Assembly: GCA_015709615.1 (NCBI GenBank)
Contig: CP054179.1
Location: 558,001-622,000 of the forward strand
Direction of reading: 5' to 3'
From: Gammaproteobacteria bacterium
GTDB taxonomy: Bacteria > Pseudomonadota > Gammaproteobacteria > Burkholderiales > Nitrosomonadaceae
Length of the DNA stretch: 64,000 nucleotides
A program made the position numbers and the translations under genes. The notes under the pieces were generated by a model, which had not been told where the DNA came from, searched no databases, and saw only the letters and a program-made list of their open reading frames with translations. How positions within the stretch are numbered: the first letter of the stretch is position 1; the number at the start of each line of letters is the position of its first letter. Positions 47,319-54,829 of this stretch are shown one piece after another.

Positions 47319-48655
47319 TGTCGCTCAATCAGCGCGTCTTGCTCAGCGCGACGCTGGTCTTGCTGGTTTTTATCGCCGGAATTACCTTGACACTGGATCG
47401 CGCTTTCTACGACAGTGCGCGCATCGGCGTGAAAGATCGGTTGTTTGCGAAACTATTGATGCTGATGGGTGACGCCGAAGTGGAAGAATCCGGTGAACTG
47501 GATGTGCCCACCAACCTGCTGGACGCTGAACTCGGTCACGTCAATTCGGATACCTACGCCTTCATCGTCGGCCCTGCCAACACCATCATGTGGCGTTCCA
47601 CTTCAGCGCTGAACAAACCCATTCCGGCCATTACACTACTGGAAAAGGGCAAAAAAGAATTCGAGCAAATCCTGCTCAACGATGAACCGTATTTTATTTA
47701 CCGCTACGGTGTTGCCTGGGAAACACCGTCCGGCGATTACCCGTTGACTTTCCACGTCATTACCGACACGGTGCTGTTCGAAGCGCAAATCGAACGTTAT
47801 CGCGAGGATTTGTGGGGCTGGCTGAGCGTGATGGCTGTTTTTCTGCTTGCTACGCAAATGTTGGCATTGCGCTGGGGCTTGTTGCCGCTGCGCAAAGTTT
47901 CCGTAGAGCTTGCCGCGATCGAATCCGGTCAGCAGGAAAGCCTCAAAGGCACCTACCCTAGCGAACTCCAGCTGTTGACCGATAGTATCAATTCTTTGAT
48001 CACACACGAACACAAACAGCAGAAACGCTACCGCAACGGTTTGGCCGATTTGGCGCACAGCCTGAAAACGCCGCTCGCCGTGCTGCAAGGCGCGATCCAT
48101 AGCGAAAACGACGAAGCTATGCGGCGCAAAACGATTCAAGAACAAATCGACCGTATGGATAACACCATCCAGTATCAATTACGCCGCGCCGCAACCGCCG
48201 GTAGCTCGCCCGGTATGGGATTGATCTTGTTGCGCCCGATGGCCGACCGGATCGTCAACACGGTCACTAAAGCTTATCGCGACAAACATCCTCACATCGC
48301 CGTGGTAATCGATGACACCATCAGTTTACGCATTGACGAAGGCGACTTGATGGAATTACTCGGTAATTTGATCGACAACGCATTCAAGTGGTGCCGCCAC
48401 AGCATCCATTTATCCGCCGATTACCAAGACAATCAGGTGGTGATTCAAGTCAAGGACGACGGCCCCGGTATCCAGTTGCATGAAATCGCCCGGATCCTGG
48501 AACGCGGCGTGCGCGCCGACCAATCCACGCCCGGTCACGGCATCGGCTTAGCGATTGTGCGCGATATCATGCAGGTCTATGGCGGCGAGCTATCGATCGA
48601 AAACAATCCTGATGGCGGTCTCTGCGTCACTTTGCGTTTAAAGAAAAGCAAATAA
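47315..48655 (+). CDS. PhoQ-like sensor histidine kinase
   Basis: This 446-residue kinase has a first membrane helix (VLLSATLVLLVFIAGITLTLD), a periplasmic domain of about residues 30-165 and a second helix (LWGWLSVMAVFLLATQMLA). A HAMP-like segment comes next, then a phospho-acceptor His in LADLAHSLKTPLAVL and an ATPase domain with N box LLGNLIDNAFKW and G boxes KDDGPGIQ and HGIGLAIVRDI. The periplasmic domain has many acidic residues near DAEVEESGELD, reminiscent of PhoQ's metal-sensing patch. Its ATG overlaps the regulator's stop codon. Confidence 0.9.
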   Translation: MMSLNQRVLLSATLVLLVFIAGITLTLDRAFYDSARIGVKDRLFAKLLMLMGDAEVEESGELDVPTNLLDAELGHVNSDTYAFIVGPANTIMWRSTSALNKPIPAITLLEKGKKEFEQILLNDEPYFIYRYGVAWETPSGDYPLTFHVITDTVLFEAQIERYREDLWGWLSVMAVFLLATQMLALRWGLLPLRKVSVELAAIESGQQESLKGTYPSELQLLTDSINSLITHEHKQQKRYRNGLADLAHSLKTPLAVLQGAIHSENDEAMRRKTIQEQIDRMDNTIQYQLRRAATAGSSPGMGLILLRPMADRIVNTVTKAYRDKHPHIAVVIDDTISLRIDEGDLMELLGNLIDNAFKWCRHSIHLSADYQDNQVVIQVKDDGPGIQLHEIARILERGVRADQSTPGHGIGLAIVRDIMQVYGGELSIENNPDGGLCVTLRLKKSK

Positions 48656-48697
48656 CATTCACGATCAGCTTACATACCGCACGTTTTACCTCCTCCT

Positions 48698-48840
48698 CAG
48701 GAAGCTCTGAAAAGGTAGCGAGCAACAGTCAGGCAAGGTGAAATCAGACGAAAAAGCGCAACTTACAAATAGACAATGAGCATTTTGAGTCTGATTTCAA
48801 TCCAGCATGACCAAGCCCAGTAGTTTTCAGAGCTTCCTTA
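48698..48840. mobile_element. MITE-like element, copy 1
   Basis: A 143-bp stretch with near-perfect terminal inverted repeats: AGGAAGCTCTGAAAA at its left end (48699-48713) and TTTTCAGAGCTTCCTTA at its right (48824-48840). The inside is closely related to the element at 57042-57189. Its right end supplies the TAA stop codon of the GDT1-family gene (48838-48840). It encodes no protein and probably needs a transposase in trans. Confidence 0.75.
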
Positions 48841-49110
48841 AGCTTTGATCAGCGTCCATGCACCGATCAGGATAAATCCCGCTCCTGCAATATAATGCAG
48901 CTGTTTTTCGCTGATATAGCCGGAAATAAAACTGCCCGCCAGCACCCCGATCGCCGAAGTCGCAATCAACGCCAGCGAGGCGCCGATAAATACCGTCAGC
49001 TTGCTGACTTCTTTATCCGCAGCAAACAACATCGTCGCCAATTGTGTTTTATCGCCCAGTTCTGCGATAAACACGGTGGCAAATACTGTCAGTAAAATTT
49101 TGTAATCCAT
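48838..49110 (-). CDS. GDT1/UPF0016-family (TMEM165-like) membrane protein
   Basis: This 90-residue protein has the diagnostic motif FIAELGDKTQLATML in its first helix, then two more hydrophobic segments (LTVFIGASLALIATSAIGVLAGSFI, then HYIAGAGFILIGAWTLI). It is one half of the two-repeat GDT1 layout; single-repeat forms exist in bacteria and act as dimers. The family exports Mn2+ or exchanges Ca2+/Mn2+ for H+. The TAA stop is part of the adjacent MITE-like element, so the native C terminus may have been slightly changed. Confidence 0.85.
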   Translation of the reverse strand: MDYKILLTVFATVFIAELGDKTQLATMLFAADKEVSKLTVFIGASLALIATSAIGVLAGSFISGYISEKQLHYIAGAGFILIGAWTLIKA

Positions 49111-49524
49111 TGTGATCGTCCGAAAATTAGATTTGGGTGAAATGCGTATCGCTTGAATCCTATCATTGCAATGCTGTGGTAAAGATCACAGTGTCATGAC
49201 ATGCGACGTGATAGCATGATAATGCATGTGGTTTCTCAGTGGCTTGCCGGGTTGCTCAACGCACAATCTGATGGTGGTTTTCTCCACATCGATTTGGTTG
49301 GCTTTGAGTGTGAATTTCACAGGATTTACCGCATGCACGCAACTGCTGCGCAGTTTTTTCCACACGAAATACGATGGATTGCGCAAAATCCGCTGTGAGT
49401 AAATTGCCAGGAGAAAATCGTAACAGGGTCAATTCATAAAGGGTATTAAGCTTGATTTCAATAACCATGCAGAGGGCACGAATCTTTCGCCCGCGTTCTC
49501 GCATTTTATTCAAGGAGAATCACC
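49111..49524. other. Intergenic stretch, nothing recognised
   Basis: These 414 bp precede the papain-like peptidase gene. Apart from its ribosome site (AAGGAG, 49510-49516), no gene, RNA or repeat is seen. Confidence 0.5.
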
Positions 49525-50337
49525 ATGAATTCAACACCAAACGCCAGACCTGAAGCAAACCGGATATGTAACCTCCTCCCCTCGCGCGATACCGAGCGCG
49601 ACTGGGGCATCAAGCACGCTGTCGCAGCCGGTGCCGTTGCCGCAGCACCCGCAGCCTTGCCCGCCAGTGTCGATTTGCGCGCAACCTGGTGGAATATCGG
49701 CAACCAGGAAAGCACGGGATCCTGTGTCGGTTGGGCATCCACTGACGGCGTAACCCGTTATCACATGGTCAAAGCCGGCAAAATTATTCAGCCTGGTTTT
49801 TTGTCGCCGCGCTATACGTGGATGGCGTCGAAAGAAACCGACGAATTCACAAGCCGCCCGGAAACCTTTATCGAAGGAGCCGGTACTACGCTGAAAGCAG
49901 CCATGGATATTCTGCGTAAATACGGTGCGGTCCCTGAAGCCATACTGCCTTTCCATATTTCGACTGCGATGTATCTGGGCGACGAGAACACATTGTATGC
50001 CACTGCGGCAACTCGGCGCATCGCGGCCTACTTCAATCTCGGCAAGGACATGAACAGCTGGCGCAATTGGCTGGCCACCCATGGCCCTATCATGGCCGGA
50101 TTGAATGTCGACGCAACCTGGGATAATGCCACGGCAACCCATGGCAAGCTTGACGGCTTTCAACCCGGCACCGTTCGCGGCGGCCACGCTGTGTGTATTG
50201 TCGGCTACACGGCGGATAAACGCTTCATCATTCGCAACAGCTGGGGAACGGCATGGGGAGATCATGGTTTCGCTTATGCCAGCGAGGCTTATATCAACGC
50301 CGGCTTTTACAACGAAAGCTACGGCGTCACCGTCTAA
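49525..50337 (+). CDS. Papain-family (C1) cysteine peptidase
   Basis: This 270-residue protein carries the catalytic parts of the papain family: Gln and Cys in NQESTGSCVGWAS (near residue 66-78), His in GGHAVCIVGY and Asn in IIRNSWGTAWGDHGF. Before the catalytic core is a short pro-like region of about 45 residues with no clear signal peptide. In the C1 family the Gln stabilises the oxyanion hole, and Cys-His-Asn form the active site. AAGGAGAATCACC precedes the ATG. It lies 145 bp before a chagasin-like inhibitor of exactly this family, so the two are probably a peptidase-inhibitor pair. Target unknown. Confidence 0.88.
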   Translation: MNSTPNARPEANRICNLLPSRDTERDWGIKHAVAAGAVAAAPAALPASVDLRATWWNIGNQESTGSCVGWASTDGVTRYHMVKAGKIIQPGFLSPRYTWMASKETDEFTSRPETFIEGAGTTLKAAMDILRKYGAVPEAILPFHISTAMYLGDENTLYATAATRRIAAYFNLGKDMNSWRNWLATHGPIMAGLNVDATWDNATATHGKLDGFQPGTVRGGHAVCIVGYTADKRFIIRNSWGTAWGDHGFAYASEAYINAGFYNESYGVTV

Positions 50338-50482
50338 CCGATGCGCCTGGAGCATCAAGCAGTCCGTGACAGAAACGCAGCCATTCTTGTAGCGGGCATT
50401 GGCAACTGCACCGGTAGCCGCAGGTCTCACGTACGCGACCGGTGCAGTTTGCGAACCACCCCTGGAAAAGGTTTCTTCCCCC

Positions 50483-50800
50483 ATGCTATTGATCACTGAC
50501 GAGGATAATGCACGAATGATCGATATCTGTCTCGGCGAGAGAATTCGAATCCGCTTGCCGGAAAATGCGACGACTGGTTACCGCTGGGCAATCGATCATG
50601 TCGACCAAACACTTATCGAAACGATCACAACCGAGCCCCACTATCCATCGAACGCTGTAGGTTCAGGGGGAGAAGTCGAATTCATTTTCCAGAGCAAGAA
50701 AATCGGCTCTGGAGAAATTGCGCTAAAACATTGGCGCCACTGGGAGGGAGATTCATCGATCACACAGCGCTTCCTGCTGCACTTCAATGTGCGATCATAA
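50483..50800 (+). CDS. Chagasin-like (I42) cysteine-peptidase inhibitor
   Basis: This protein of about 105 residues has the three binding loops of chagasins: ENATTGYRWAI (like NPTTGY), GSGGEVEFIF and RHWEGDSSI. Inhibitors of this fold block papain-type enzymes; bacterial ones can protect the cell from its own peptidase. No signal peptide is seen with the ATG start at 50483; an in-frame TTG 84 bases earlier would add a Gly/Ala-rich start, so the real start is unsure. It directly follows the C1 peptidase gene. Confidence 0.8.
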   Translation: MLLITDEDNARMIDICLGERIRIRLPENATTGYRWAIDHVDQTLIETITTEPHYPSNAVGSGGEVEFIFQSKKIGSGEIALKHWRHWEGDSSITQRFLLHFNVRS

Positions 50801-50946
50801 TCCCATCGCTCCGATTCATTCCTTCGACATGCTCGGAAATGGGAATCGACTATTGATTACATTGTTATATGCTGCAAACGTCGCATGTAATCACCCACGA
50901 TTCCCTTTTCGTATTGAAGCCGGGTTACTGATCGTGTTTCACCAGG

Positions 50947-52440
50947 TTAAAACTTAAACGTCACCATGGTGTAACCGTAATTGGTGTCCTTCATACCGGG
51001 GCTGAATGGCACCTTGTCGAAGTAATCGCCCTTGAACAGATGGCTGTAGCCAAAGTCGAAACTCATCCGTTTCAAATAACTCCACTGCGGATCCCATCCT
51101 AAGCTGATATCCAGCATGTTGCCCAGAAAGCCGCCGGCGCGGCCGGTCGGGTCTTGCAAGCCGCTGCCGACGAATGCACCGCGTTTATCCGCCAGCCAAT
51201 ACGCGCGATGCGACATCATCAAACGCACGGAAGGCGTGGGCACGAGTGTGGCGCGGAAACCGACGGGCGACAGCAGGTTGGACGGGAAGAACGGGCCGAA
51301 CATACCGGTCGGACCATACTCGACCCGGCGTTTTGCGTACAGGATGTCGAAATTTTTGTCCGGATCGCGGTCTCCCGACGCGAAGTCGAACAGGTAAACG
51401 GCGCGTAGCGGCATCGCCGTATTGAAACTATATCCAATTTCGCCGTGATGGCGATGGGCGAACAGGCTTTTATCCCGGGTATCGCCGAATTGGTACATGG
51501 ATTCAATTTCATAATCCATGCTGCCTTTCGTGGGCTTGGCGAACAATCTGAAACCGGTGGTCGACAAGTTGCGCCGTCTAAGATTATCACCTTCGTTCAA
51601 TTGCAGGAAATAACCGTCAAAATTGGCCCAGCGTAGATCACGATTGGTGACGTAAGCGCCGGAAAAATAAGTCTCAGGGGTGTTCCAGTTCAACGATGTC
51701 GGATCCCGTTGCACCGGCCGGGAACCGAACACGCGCAAACTCCATTTTTCATCGGTATTGCCCATCATGAAGTGCAAACCGTCGAACGCAGGCGTGAATG
51801 GCCCCCAGCGATGTCCCCCGACCAGACGGGCTTCACCCAGGTCCATTACGAAACGGCCAACTTCGAATTTCGCCGCGTAGCCTGTGCCGAGAAAATTCTT
51901 GTCGTGTACACCGAGGTGCAGTTGGGTGAAGTCGAAATGATCGGCCATGGTCGGGTTATGATCTTGACCGAAATTGGCCAGCGGGGCGCGGAAATCGGTC
52001 AATTCCAGCGTGAATTTGAGCGGATCGATAATATTCTTGACTTCAAACAAGAAACGGGTGCGTTGATGAACCTGATCGTTGAATCCCGGAATAGCTTTGG
52101 TGAAACCGTGATCGTATACGTCGTATCGGGTACGATGCTCGATTGCGACATTAAGCCAATCCGGCGCCATCGCGGCAAGCGGCGTTTTGTGCTCTTCCAT
52201 CAGCTTGGTCAAGCTGTCAAAGTCGAAACGCGTGCTTCCCGGTGTTCCCAGTGCACTGAAGGGTGCGCCATTCTTTCCGTTAGCTGGCGCAGTTTTATTC
52301 TGAGCGACAACGGACGGCTTTTTGGCCTTGTCCGGTTCCGTTTTTTCCACTTCCGCCGCAAACAAATGCGGACTCCATAAAAAGCACCCAATGATGAAAA
52401 AAACCGTCCAACAGGTAAATTGAATATTTCTCCACGTCAT
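50947..52440 (-). CDS. Alginate-export-type outer-membrane barrel protein
   Basis: This protein of about 497 residues has a signal peptide (CWTVFFIIGCFLWSPHLFAA), a short Lys/Pro-rich linker, then a large barrel with WLNVAIEHRTRYDVYDHGF and FLGTGYAAKFEVGRFVMDLGEARLVGGHRWG, and last strand YGYTMVTFKF. The pattern is that of the alginate_export family (AlgE-like), which also holds other porins. GAGGGGG eight bases before ATG 52440 supports this start. The family often exports polymers or passes small anions. It lies downstream of sbtB on the same strand and has a regulatory motif upstream shared with the sbt/FixJ region. Confidence 0.75.
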   Translation of the reverse strand: MTWRNIQFTCWTVFFIIGCFLWSPHLFAAEVEKTEPDKAKKPSVVAQNKTAPANGKNGAPFSALGTPGSTRFDFDSLTKLMEEHKTPLAAMAPDWLNVAIEHRTRYDVYDHGFTKAIPGFNDQVHQRTRFLFEVKNIIDPLKFTLELTDFRAPLANFGQDHNPTMADHFDFTQLHLGVHDKNFLGTGYAAKFEVGRFVMDLGEARLVGGHRWGPFTPAFDGLHFMMGNTDEKWSLRVFGSRPVQRDPTSLNWNTPETYFSGAYVTNRDLRWANFDGYFLQLNEGDNLRRRNLSTTGFRLFAKPTKGSMDYEIESMYQFGDTRDKSLFAHRHHGEIGYSFNTAMPLRAVYLFDFASGDRDPDKNFDILYAKRRVEYGPTGMFGPFFPSNLLSPVGFRATLVPTPSVRLMMSHRAYWLADKRGAFVGSGLQDPTGRAGGFLGNMLDISLGWDPQWSYLKRMSFDFGYSHLFKGDYFDKVPFSPGMKDTNYGYTMVTFKF

Positions 52441-52547
52441 TTTGACACCCCCTCTTTTAGTGATTCTCAAGTAAAAATCTGACATAACCGATTCAACTTT
52501 TTTAAAATATTACTTGGAGATAACAAGCTAAAAAATCCGTGCAAGCA

Positions 52548-52570
52548 CCTAAGCGTAAACCCTTATGCGC
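52548..52570 (-). promoter_or_regulatory. Candidate operator shared with the FixJ-type gene region
   Basis: On the minus strand this site reads TAAGGGT, then TTACG, then CTTAGG within 23 bases. It matches the + strand site at 54711-54733 at 15 of 23 positions and keeps the same spacing of TAAGGGT and TAGG. It is about 108 bp upstream of the alginate-export-type start. A binding site for the FixJ-like regulator is a possibility. Confidence 0.4.
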
Positions 52571-52787
52571 CTAGGGGCAAAAATGCGTAGAGCATGCTGA
52601 AAAACGCAATAACAGTGCAAAATCCGATCAACGCCGGAATTCTGCAGCAATAATAGGAGAATTGATGATCAGGGATTGGATGGGAAAAGCCGGTCTTATA
52701 TCAAGGAAAAAATAGCATAATCATTGCCTTGCATACCGACAGCTTGCAAAGCGATAAAGAATCGCATGCGCTTAAAGAGCTCCGGAA

Positions 52788-52813
52788 AATCCCGGCTGAT
52801 AGCAGCCGGGATT
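52788..52813 (-). terminator. Intrinsic terminator after sbtB
   Basis: AATCCCGGCTG (52788-52798) and CAGCCGGGATT (52803-52813) form a perfect 11-bp stem with loop ATAG. On the minus strand it is followed by a short TTTT run. It lies 58 bp past the sbtB stop codon. Confidence 0.65.
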
Positions 52814-52870
52814 CCGTTTGATTCCTACAAGTAAAGCGGTTTTACCTGCGGTGCTTCGATCAGGTCCGGC

Positions 52871-53200
52871 TTAGTATGAGGCGGCCGGCCCGATTGTCCA
52901 TTTGCAATCGGAAATCAGACACATGCCGCCGAACTCTTTTAATCTGGGGTGAAGTGTCGTGATGACCTTCTCCGCCTGTTTTTCTTCACAGGCGAGTACT
53001 ATCAAGGCATTATTCTCCGCCAACGCGTAATCCTCCGGATTACGTTCACCGGTTGCACCCAACCCCCCCACCCTCTTTATAACAGTGAAGCCGCGCACAT
53101 TAGCCTCCTCAAGCAGTTCGCGCAACGCACCTAACGAATCTTCATTGATGACGATCTCGATCCGCTTCATCGATATTAAAATTTCCGATGGTATTACCAT
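52871..53200 (-). CDS. SbtB-like PII-type signalling protein
   Basis: This 109-residue protein has the ferredoxin-like fold of PII proteins (KRIEIVINEDSLGALRELLEE, then RGFTVIKRVGGLG, then NNALIVLACEEKQAEKVITTL). It follows a bicarbonate-transporter-like gene by 45 bp, as SbtB follows SbtA in cyanobacteria, where it binds adenine nucleotides and inhibits SbtA. The usual T-loop Tyr is not evident. The last residues (CLISDCKW) hold two Cys, not the CGPxGC of cyanobacterial SbtB. GGGAG seven bases before ATG 53200 supports the longer start. Confidence 0.8.
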   Translation of the reverse strand: MVIPSEILISMKRIEIVINEDSLGALRELLEEANVRGFTVIKRVGGLGATGERNPEDYALAENNALIVLACEEKQAEKVITTLHPRLKEFGGMCLISDCKWTIGPAASY

Positions 53201-53244
53201 GATTTTTCTCCCAAAATATTTATACCGTTATGAGCGATGAATAC

Positions 53245-54240
53245 TCATACCAGCGGGTAATAAGTCTCGTGTAAGTACTGAGCAGCCGCATAATACATGG
53301 GAATACCGACCACTACGTTAAATGGGAAAGTACAGCCGAGAGACAAAGTCAGATAGAACGACGGATTGGCTTCCGGTATCGCAAGGCGCATCGCCGGCGG
53401 CACCGCGATATAGGAGCAACTGGCTGCCAATACCGTCACCAGTGTGATGCCGCCTACCGAGTAGCCCAGCAAGAAGTGGCCCACAAACAAACCGCATGCC
53501 GCGCCAATCAGCGGCATCGCAATACCGAAACCAACCAGGAAAACACCGACACTCTTAAACTCCGACAATCTTTTTCCGGCTTCCATGCCCATATCGCACA
53601 AGAATATGCACAGAGCGCCCATGAAGATAAGTTCAAAGAAAGGTTCAATTTTCTTGTAGCTGGGATCCGAGACTACCCAGCCAATCGCCATTGAACCGAA
53701 CAGCAGCAAAATACTGCCGTTGGTGAAGGCTTCGATTATCAGATGCTTGTACATCCCTTTGTCGGCTTTGGTGGCGCCGCCCATGATTTTCCGCGAATAG
53801 CCGGCCAGCACCAGGCCGATCATGATTGCGGGCGATTCCATGATTGCCAGCATGATGACGGGATAAGCTTCATACGTGACACCGATCCCCCCCAGGAAAG
53901 CAACCGCCGTCATATAAGTTCCCGCGCTGACCGAGCCGTAATGCGCGGAAATGGCGGCAGCATTGAGCGGGTCGATTTTTCCAAGCGCCCGTAGAATAAT
54001 ATACGCGACGATGGGTAAGCCGATACCGAATGCGAGCGCCGCCCATACCGCCGGAATAGCGGATGCCATATCGGATCCGGCAAGCGCTTTACCGCCATGA
54101 AGTCCGATACCGATCAGCAAATAAATGACAATCATCTTGTGCATATCGGGAGGGAATTTCAGATCCGATTTGATGAGGCAAGCAAACATACCCAGCGCAA
54201 AGAACAATATTGCCGGTACGAGAAGACTGGACAGAGACAT
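53245..54240 (-). CDS. SbtA-like sodium-dependent bicarbonate transporter
   Basis: This 331-residue membrane protein has about ten helices and the two-fold pattern of SbtA (DLKFPPDMHKMIVIYLLIGIGLHGGKAL, AAAISAHYGSVSAGTYMTAVAFLG, GITLVTVLAASCSYIAVPPAMRLAIPEANPS). SbtA brings bicarbonate into the cell with Na+. In an autotrophic nitrifier it would feed RuBisCO, which is not in this window. A PII-type gene follows and a 61-codon gene precedes. The start at ATG 54240 has AGAGGAG upstream. The ion specificity is from family knowledge only. Confidence 0.88.
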   Translation of the reverse strand: MSLSSLLVPAILFFALGMFACLIKSDLKFPPDMHKMIVIYLLIGIGLHGGKALAGSDMASAIPAVWAALAFGIGLPIVAYIILRALGKIDPLNAAAISAHYGSVSAGTYMTAVAFLGGIGVTYEAYPVIMLAIMESPAIMIGLVLAGYSRKIMGGATKADKGMYKHLIIEAFTNGSILLLFGSMAIGWVVSDPSYKKIEPFFELIFMGALCIFLCDMGMEAGKRLSEFKSVGVFLVGFGIAMPLIGAACGLFVGHFLLGYSVGGITLVTVLAASCSYIAVPPAMRLAIPEANPSFYLTLSLGCTFPFNVVVGIPMYYAAAQYLHETYYPLV

Positions 54241-54253
54241 GATTACACTCCTC

Positions 54254-54439
54254 TTATGCTAAATTAGTTAAACGTGGAACTCTGTGTGTGCTATCGTGGA
54301 GCGTCGTATTAAGACCGTTTTTAACTGCAACCGGGTGCGCCTTGACCATCACCCGGACCGGATCCGCGGCAAATATTTTGCCCGGAACAATTGACCGGGC
54401 AAATCGAGTGAATCCGTAAGCTGTTATTTTTCTATTCAT
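54254..54439 (-). CDS. Small ORF upstream of sbtA
   Basis: This 61-codon frame has a good ribosome site (GGAGAAATAGG just before ATG 54439) and ends 13 bp before sbtA, so it would be its leader in the same operon. The product (MNRKITAYGFTRFARSIVPG, then KIFAADPVRVMVKAHPVAV) is basic and not recognised. It may be a real micropeptide or a leader that tunes sbtA translation. Confidence 0.45.
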   Translation of the reverse strand: MNRKITAYGFTRFARSIVPGKIFAADPVRVMVKAHPVAVKNGLNTTLHDSTHRVPRLTNLA

Positions 54440-54829
54440 CCTATTTCTCCAAACTATTGAAAGGTTTTATGGCATGCAGGGAAAACAACACCTCAACGGA
54501 TACAACCGGCATACAAAAATCAAACTGTTTTCTTATCTCATGGGGTAGATAATTCAAGCAGATGATGTTCTTCGGCATACCCGTATCACAAAATACTCAG
54601 CAGCACTTAGGCAAAATCAGTGATCAAAAATTAAGTGGTGACTAAGTTTGTGTCATATCCCCTGCTGTCAAAATCCTACAGAAGAACTACGAGTGGTAAT
54701 ATTCGTGCTAACACGTAAGGGTAAATACGTAGGTATAAACCCTTATATACAAACAATTTATAGAAAATAATCATTTTTTATCGTAAGCTTTGCGCGTTTC
54801 GTATCTGAATTCAACAGCAGGAAAATAAC
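54440..54829. other. Divergent promoter region between sbtA operon and kinase gene
   Basis: This 390-bp AT-rich gap holds the candidate operator at 54711-54746. No gene, RNA or terminator is seen. Confidence 0.5.
54711..54746 (+). promoter_or_regulatory. Candidate operator in the sbt/FixJ intergenic region
   Basis: The site contains GTAAGGGTAAATACGTAGG and then, overlapping its end, TAAACCCTTAT (54736-54746) in inverted orientation, so it forms a loose dyad. The same TAAACCCTTAT occurs upstream of the alginate-export-type gene (52556-52566). It is 84 bp before the kinase start and about 280 bp before the sbt operon start. Function is inferred only. Confidence 0.45.

Larger units (their letters stand above)
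52441..52870. other. Upstream region of the alginate-export-type gene
   Basis: This 430-bp gap contains the promoter of the alginate-export-type gene with the candidate operator at 52548-52570, and the terminator after sbtB at 52788-52813. I see no other gene. Confidence 0.5.
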
